A stretch of DNA of 64,000 bases. It comes from Cupriavidus sp. GTDB lineage: Bacteria > Pseudomonadota > Gammaproteobacteria > Burkholderiales > Burkholderiaceae. Made by a program: the position numbers and the translations under genes. Location of the stretch: contig JAPSLC010000025.1 in the NCBI GenBank assembly GCA_031181345.1, positions 1 to 64,000 of the forward strand. The letters are read 5' to 3'. The notes below the pieces were generated by a model. The model was not told where the DNA came from, did no database searches, and saw only the letters and a program-made list of their open reading frames with translations. Shown piece by piece: positions 62,096 through 64,000 of the stretch. Every line of letters begins with the position of its first letter. Position 1 is the first letter of the stretch.

Positions 62096-64000
62096 TCACG
62101 CCGACAGCGCCTTGCCGACGATCTCGCGCACGTCGCGCGACAGCTTGTCGGCCGCCGCGACCCGCTCCAGCGCGGCGCGCATCTTGTCGCGCAGCGGCAG
62201 CGTGTACTTCTGCCAGCGGTCGAGCGCGCGCGCCAGGCGTGCCGCCACCTGCGGATTGATGGCGTCCAGCGCCAGCACCTGTTCGGCCCAGAACTCGTAG
62301 CCCGAACCGTCCTCGGCATGGAATTGCGCCGGGTTGCCCGAGCAGAAGCTGAAGATCAGCGCGCGTGCGCGATTGGGATTGCGCAGCGTGAAGGCGGGAT
62401 GCTGCATCAGCGCCCGCACCGTGTCGATGGTGCGCTTGCCCGCGTGCGGACCGACGTCGCCGCGCTGCATGCCTTGCAGCGAGAACCACTTGTCGACCAC
62501 CAGCGGATCGTTCTCGAAGCGCTGGTAGAAGTCGGCCAGCGCGGCCTCGCGTCCGGGCGCGAAGCTGTTGACCATCGCCGTCAGCGCGGCGAAGCGGTCG
62601 GTCATGTTGTCGGCCTGCTGATACTGCTGGCCGGCCAGCGCGTACATCGCATCGTCGCCGACCTCGACCAGATAGCCCAGCGCCAGATTGCGCAGCGCGC
62701 GCTTGCCCGCCGACTCCGCGTCGGGACGATAGGAACCCGTGGTCGCGCTGGTCTCGTAGGCGCCCAGCCAGTCGCTCTGCAGCGTGCGGGCGAGGCCGGC
62801 GCGCATGAATTGCCGCGCGCGATGGATCGCTGCCGGATCGGCCACGCCCATGCGCTCGGCCAGATAGGCTTCGGCCGGCAGCATCAGCGCCTGCTCGCGG
62901 AAGGCCGGGCTCAGCGAAGTGTCGGTCAGCACCGAGCGGAACGCGCCGATCAGCGCTGGGTCCAGCTCGAGTTCGCGCCCGGCCTGCACGTCGGCCACCA
63001 GCTTGAGCAGCGCGCGCGTCGCCAGCCGCTGGCCTGCTTCCCAGCGGTTGAACGGATCGCTGTCGTGCGCCAGCAGGAACGTCAGCTCGTCGTCGCTGTA
63101 GTCGACATCGACGATCACCGGCGCCGAGAAGTTGCGCAGCAGCGAGGGCAGCGGCGGGCGCGGGCCCTTGGGCAGATTGACGAAGCGGAAGGTCTGCCGC
63201 GCTTCGGTGAAGTTCAGCACGCGCGTGGTGTCGCCGGCGGCCGCTTCGCCGTCGAGCTGCAGCGGCAGGTCCTTGCCGTCGGCGCCGATCAGCCCCAGCG
63301 CGAAGGGGATATGGAAGGGCAGCTTCTCCGGCGTCCCCGGCTGGGTCTCGATGCCGACCTTGGGGCATTGCTGCGTCAGCGTCAGCGTGAGCCGCCCCTG
63401 ATCGGCGTCCCAGTCGGTGTGCACGCCGACCACGGGCGTGCCGGCCTGGCTGTACCAGCGTCCGAACTGGGTCAGGTCGCGGCCGTTGGCGTCGGCCATC
63501 GCGGCGAGGAAGTCGTCGCAGGTCACCGCCTGTCCGTCGTGCCGCTGAAAATACAGGTCCATGCCCTTGCGGAAGCCCTCGCGGCCCAGCAGGGTCTGGT
63601 ACATGCGGACCACCTCGGCGCCCTTCTCGTACACCGTCACGGTGTAGAAGTTGTTGATCTCCTCGTAGCTGTCGGGCCGCACCGGATGCGCCATCGGGCC
63701 CGCGTCCTCGGGGAACTGCACCTGGCGCAGCACGCGCACGTCCTCGATGCGCTTGACCGCGCGGGCCGAGCCGTCGTCGGCGCCCTGCTGGGCCATCATG
63801 TCGGCGGAGAATTCCTGGTCGCGGAACACCGTCAACCCTTCCTTCAGCGACAGCTGGAACCAGTCGCGGCAGGTCACGCGGTTGCCGGTCCAGTTGTGGA
63901 AGTACTCGTGGCCCACCACCGATTCGATATTGAAGAAATCGGTGTCGGTCGCGGTGGCCGCATTGGCCAGCACGTACTTGGTGTTGAAGATGTTCAGGCC
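62096..64000 (-). CDS. pepN: aminopeptidase N (M1 zinc peptidase), 5' end cut by the window
   Basis: This is the C-terminal 634 or so residues of an M1 aminopeptidase that trims N-terminal amino acids from peptides. The first visible residues, GLNIFNTKYVLANAATATDT, are those that normally follow the GAMEN exopeptidase motif, which must lie just outside the window. The zinc site HEYFH with the downstream Glu in KEGLTVFRDQEFSAD is complete, as is the Tyr region NFYTVTVYEKGAEVVRMYQT. The C-terminal alpha-helical domain runs to the stop. PepN is normally about 880-900 residues, so roughly 260 are missing, beyond position 64000. Convergent or upstream context is not visible. Confidence 0.95.
   Translation of the reverse strand, partial: GLNIFNTKYVLANAATATDTDFFNIESVVGHEYFHNWTGNRVTCRDWFQLSLKEGLTVFRDQEFSADMMAQQGADDGSARAVKRIEDVRVLRQVQFPEDAGPMAHPVRPDSYEEINNFYTVTVYEKGAEVVRMYQTLLGREGFRKGMDLYFQRHDGQAVTCDDFLAAMADANGRDLTQFGRWYSQAGTPVVGVHTDWDADQGRLTLTLTQQCPKVGIETQPGTPEKLPFHIPFALGLIGADGKDLPLQLDGEAAAGDTTRVLNFTEARQTFRFVNLPKGPRPPLPSLLRNFSAPVIVDVDYSDDELTFLLAHDSDPFNRWEAGQRLATRALLKLVADVQAGRELELDPALIGAFRSVLTDTSLSPAFREQALMLPAEAYLAERMGVADPAAIHRARQFMRAGLARTLQSDWLGAYETSATTGSYRPDAESAGKRALRNLALGYLVEVGDDAMYALAGQQYQQADNMTDRFAALTAMVNSFAPGREAALADFYQRFENDPLVVDKWFSLQGMQRGDVGPHAGKRTIDTVRALMQHPAFTLRNPNRARALIFSFCSGNPAQFHAEDGSGYEFWAEQVLALDAINPQVAARLARALDRWQKYTLPLRDKMRAALERVAAADKLSRDVREIVGKALSA

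Overview
The window reads as one continuous stretch of GC-rich chromosome from a betaproteobacterium of the Burkholderiales, most like Cupriavidus or Ralstonia. The evidence is gene order: yebC-purD, the hemW-rdgB-rph block divergent from yicC-gmk-rpoZ-spoT with greB convergent, abundant Bug-type (TctC) binding proteins, and GntR- and MocR-type regulators. There is no integrase, transposase, phage gene, CRISPR array or replication origin. The placement comes from protein sequence and synteny read by eye; no database was searched.

Layout. 0.3-8.5 kb: yebC-purD, a HerA-type ATPase, upp, an EamA exporter, an unusual SDR, methylglyoxal synthase and a quinone oxidoreductase. 8.7-14.1 kb: a DUF1232 protein and a four-gene BMP-type nucleoside/purine ABC importer. 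14.4-23.2 kb: a GntR regulator divergent from a five-gene catabolic operon (class V aminotransferase, FAD/Fe-S 2-hydroxyacid dehydrogenase, TctC-TctB-TctA). 23.4-28.8 kb: pirin, a long gene-free stretch with a strong promoter, and an OpuC/YehZYXW-like osmoprotectant ABC system. 28.9-36.3 kb: a glycosyltransferase-like gene and a D-glucarate pathway (gudD, kdgD, ketoglutarate semialdehyde dehydrogenase, GntR regulator, Bug protein). 36.4-45.6 kb: tRNA-Ser, a SlyB-like lipoprotein and the housekeeping block above, ending at tRNA-Arg. 45.7-49.0 kb: a run of short orphan genes around the initiator tRNA. 49.1-58.2 kb: an LpxO-like hydroxylase, a MocR regulator, DUF2917, a serine/threonine dehydratase-like enzyme, an FAD protein, DUF1415, a methyltransferase and FapA. 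58.3-64 kb: a lipoprotein, two paralogous small genes on either side of tRNA-Thr, fbp, and pepN cut by the window end.

How parts work together. The glucarate genes give a complete non-phosphorylative route: glucarate to 5-dehydro-4-deoxyglucarate to 2-oxoglutarate semialdehyde to 2-oxoglutarate. A strong promoter with an operator-like palindrome sits at +1 of gudD. The 14.4-23.2 kb operon couples tripartite tricarboxylate transport to amino and 2-hydroxy acid oxidation. Its GntR regulator has matching 16-bp sites over its own start codon and directly after the -10 of the operon promoter, so the control circuit can be read from sequence although the substrate cannot. The gmk-rpoZ-spoT run groups guanine nucleotide supply, RNA polymerase omega and (p)ppGpp control.

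Non-coding structure is rich. CTCTCCC-type palindromes cluster at four gene 3' flanks, including a 63-bp tandem array. A GTCCCCGC-type family occurs twice. Several short tandem repeats (10-12 bp) sit in promoter or intergenic spaces. Eight hairpin terminators or terminator-like hairpins and three tRNA promoters can be placed.
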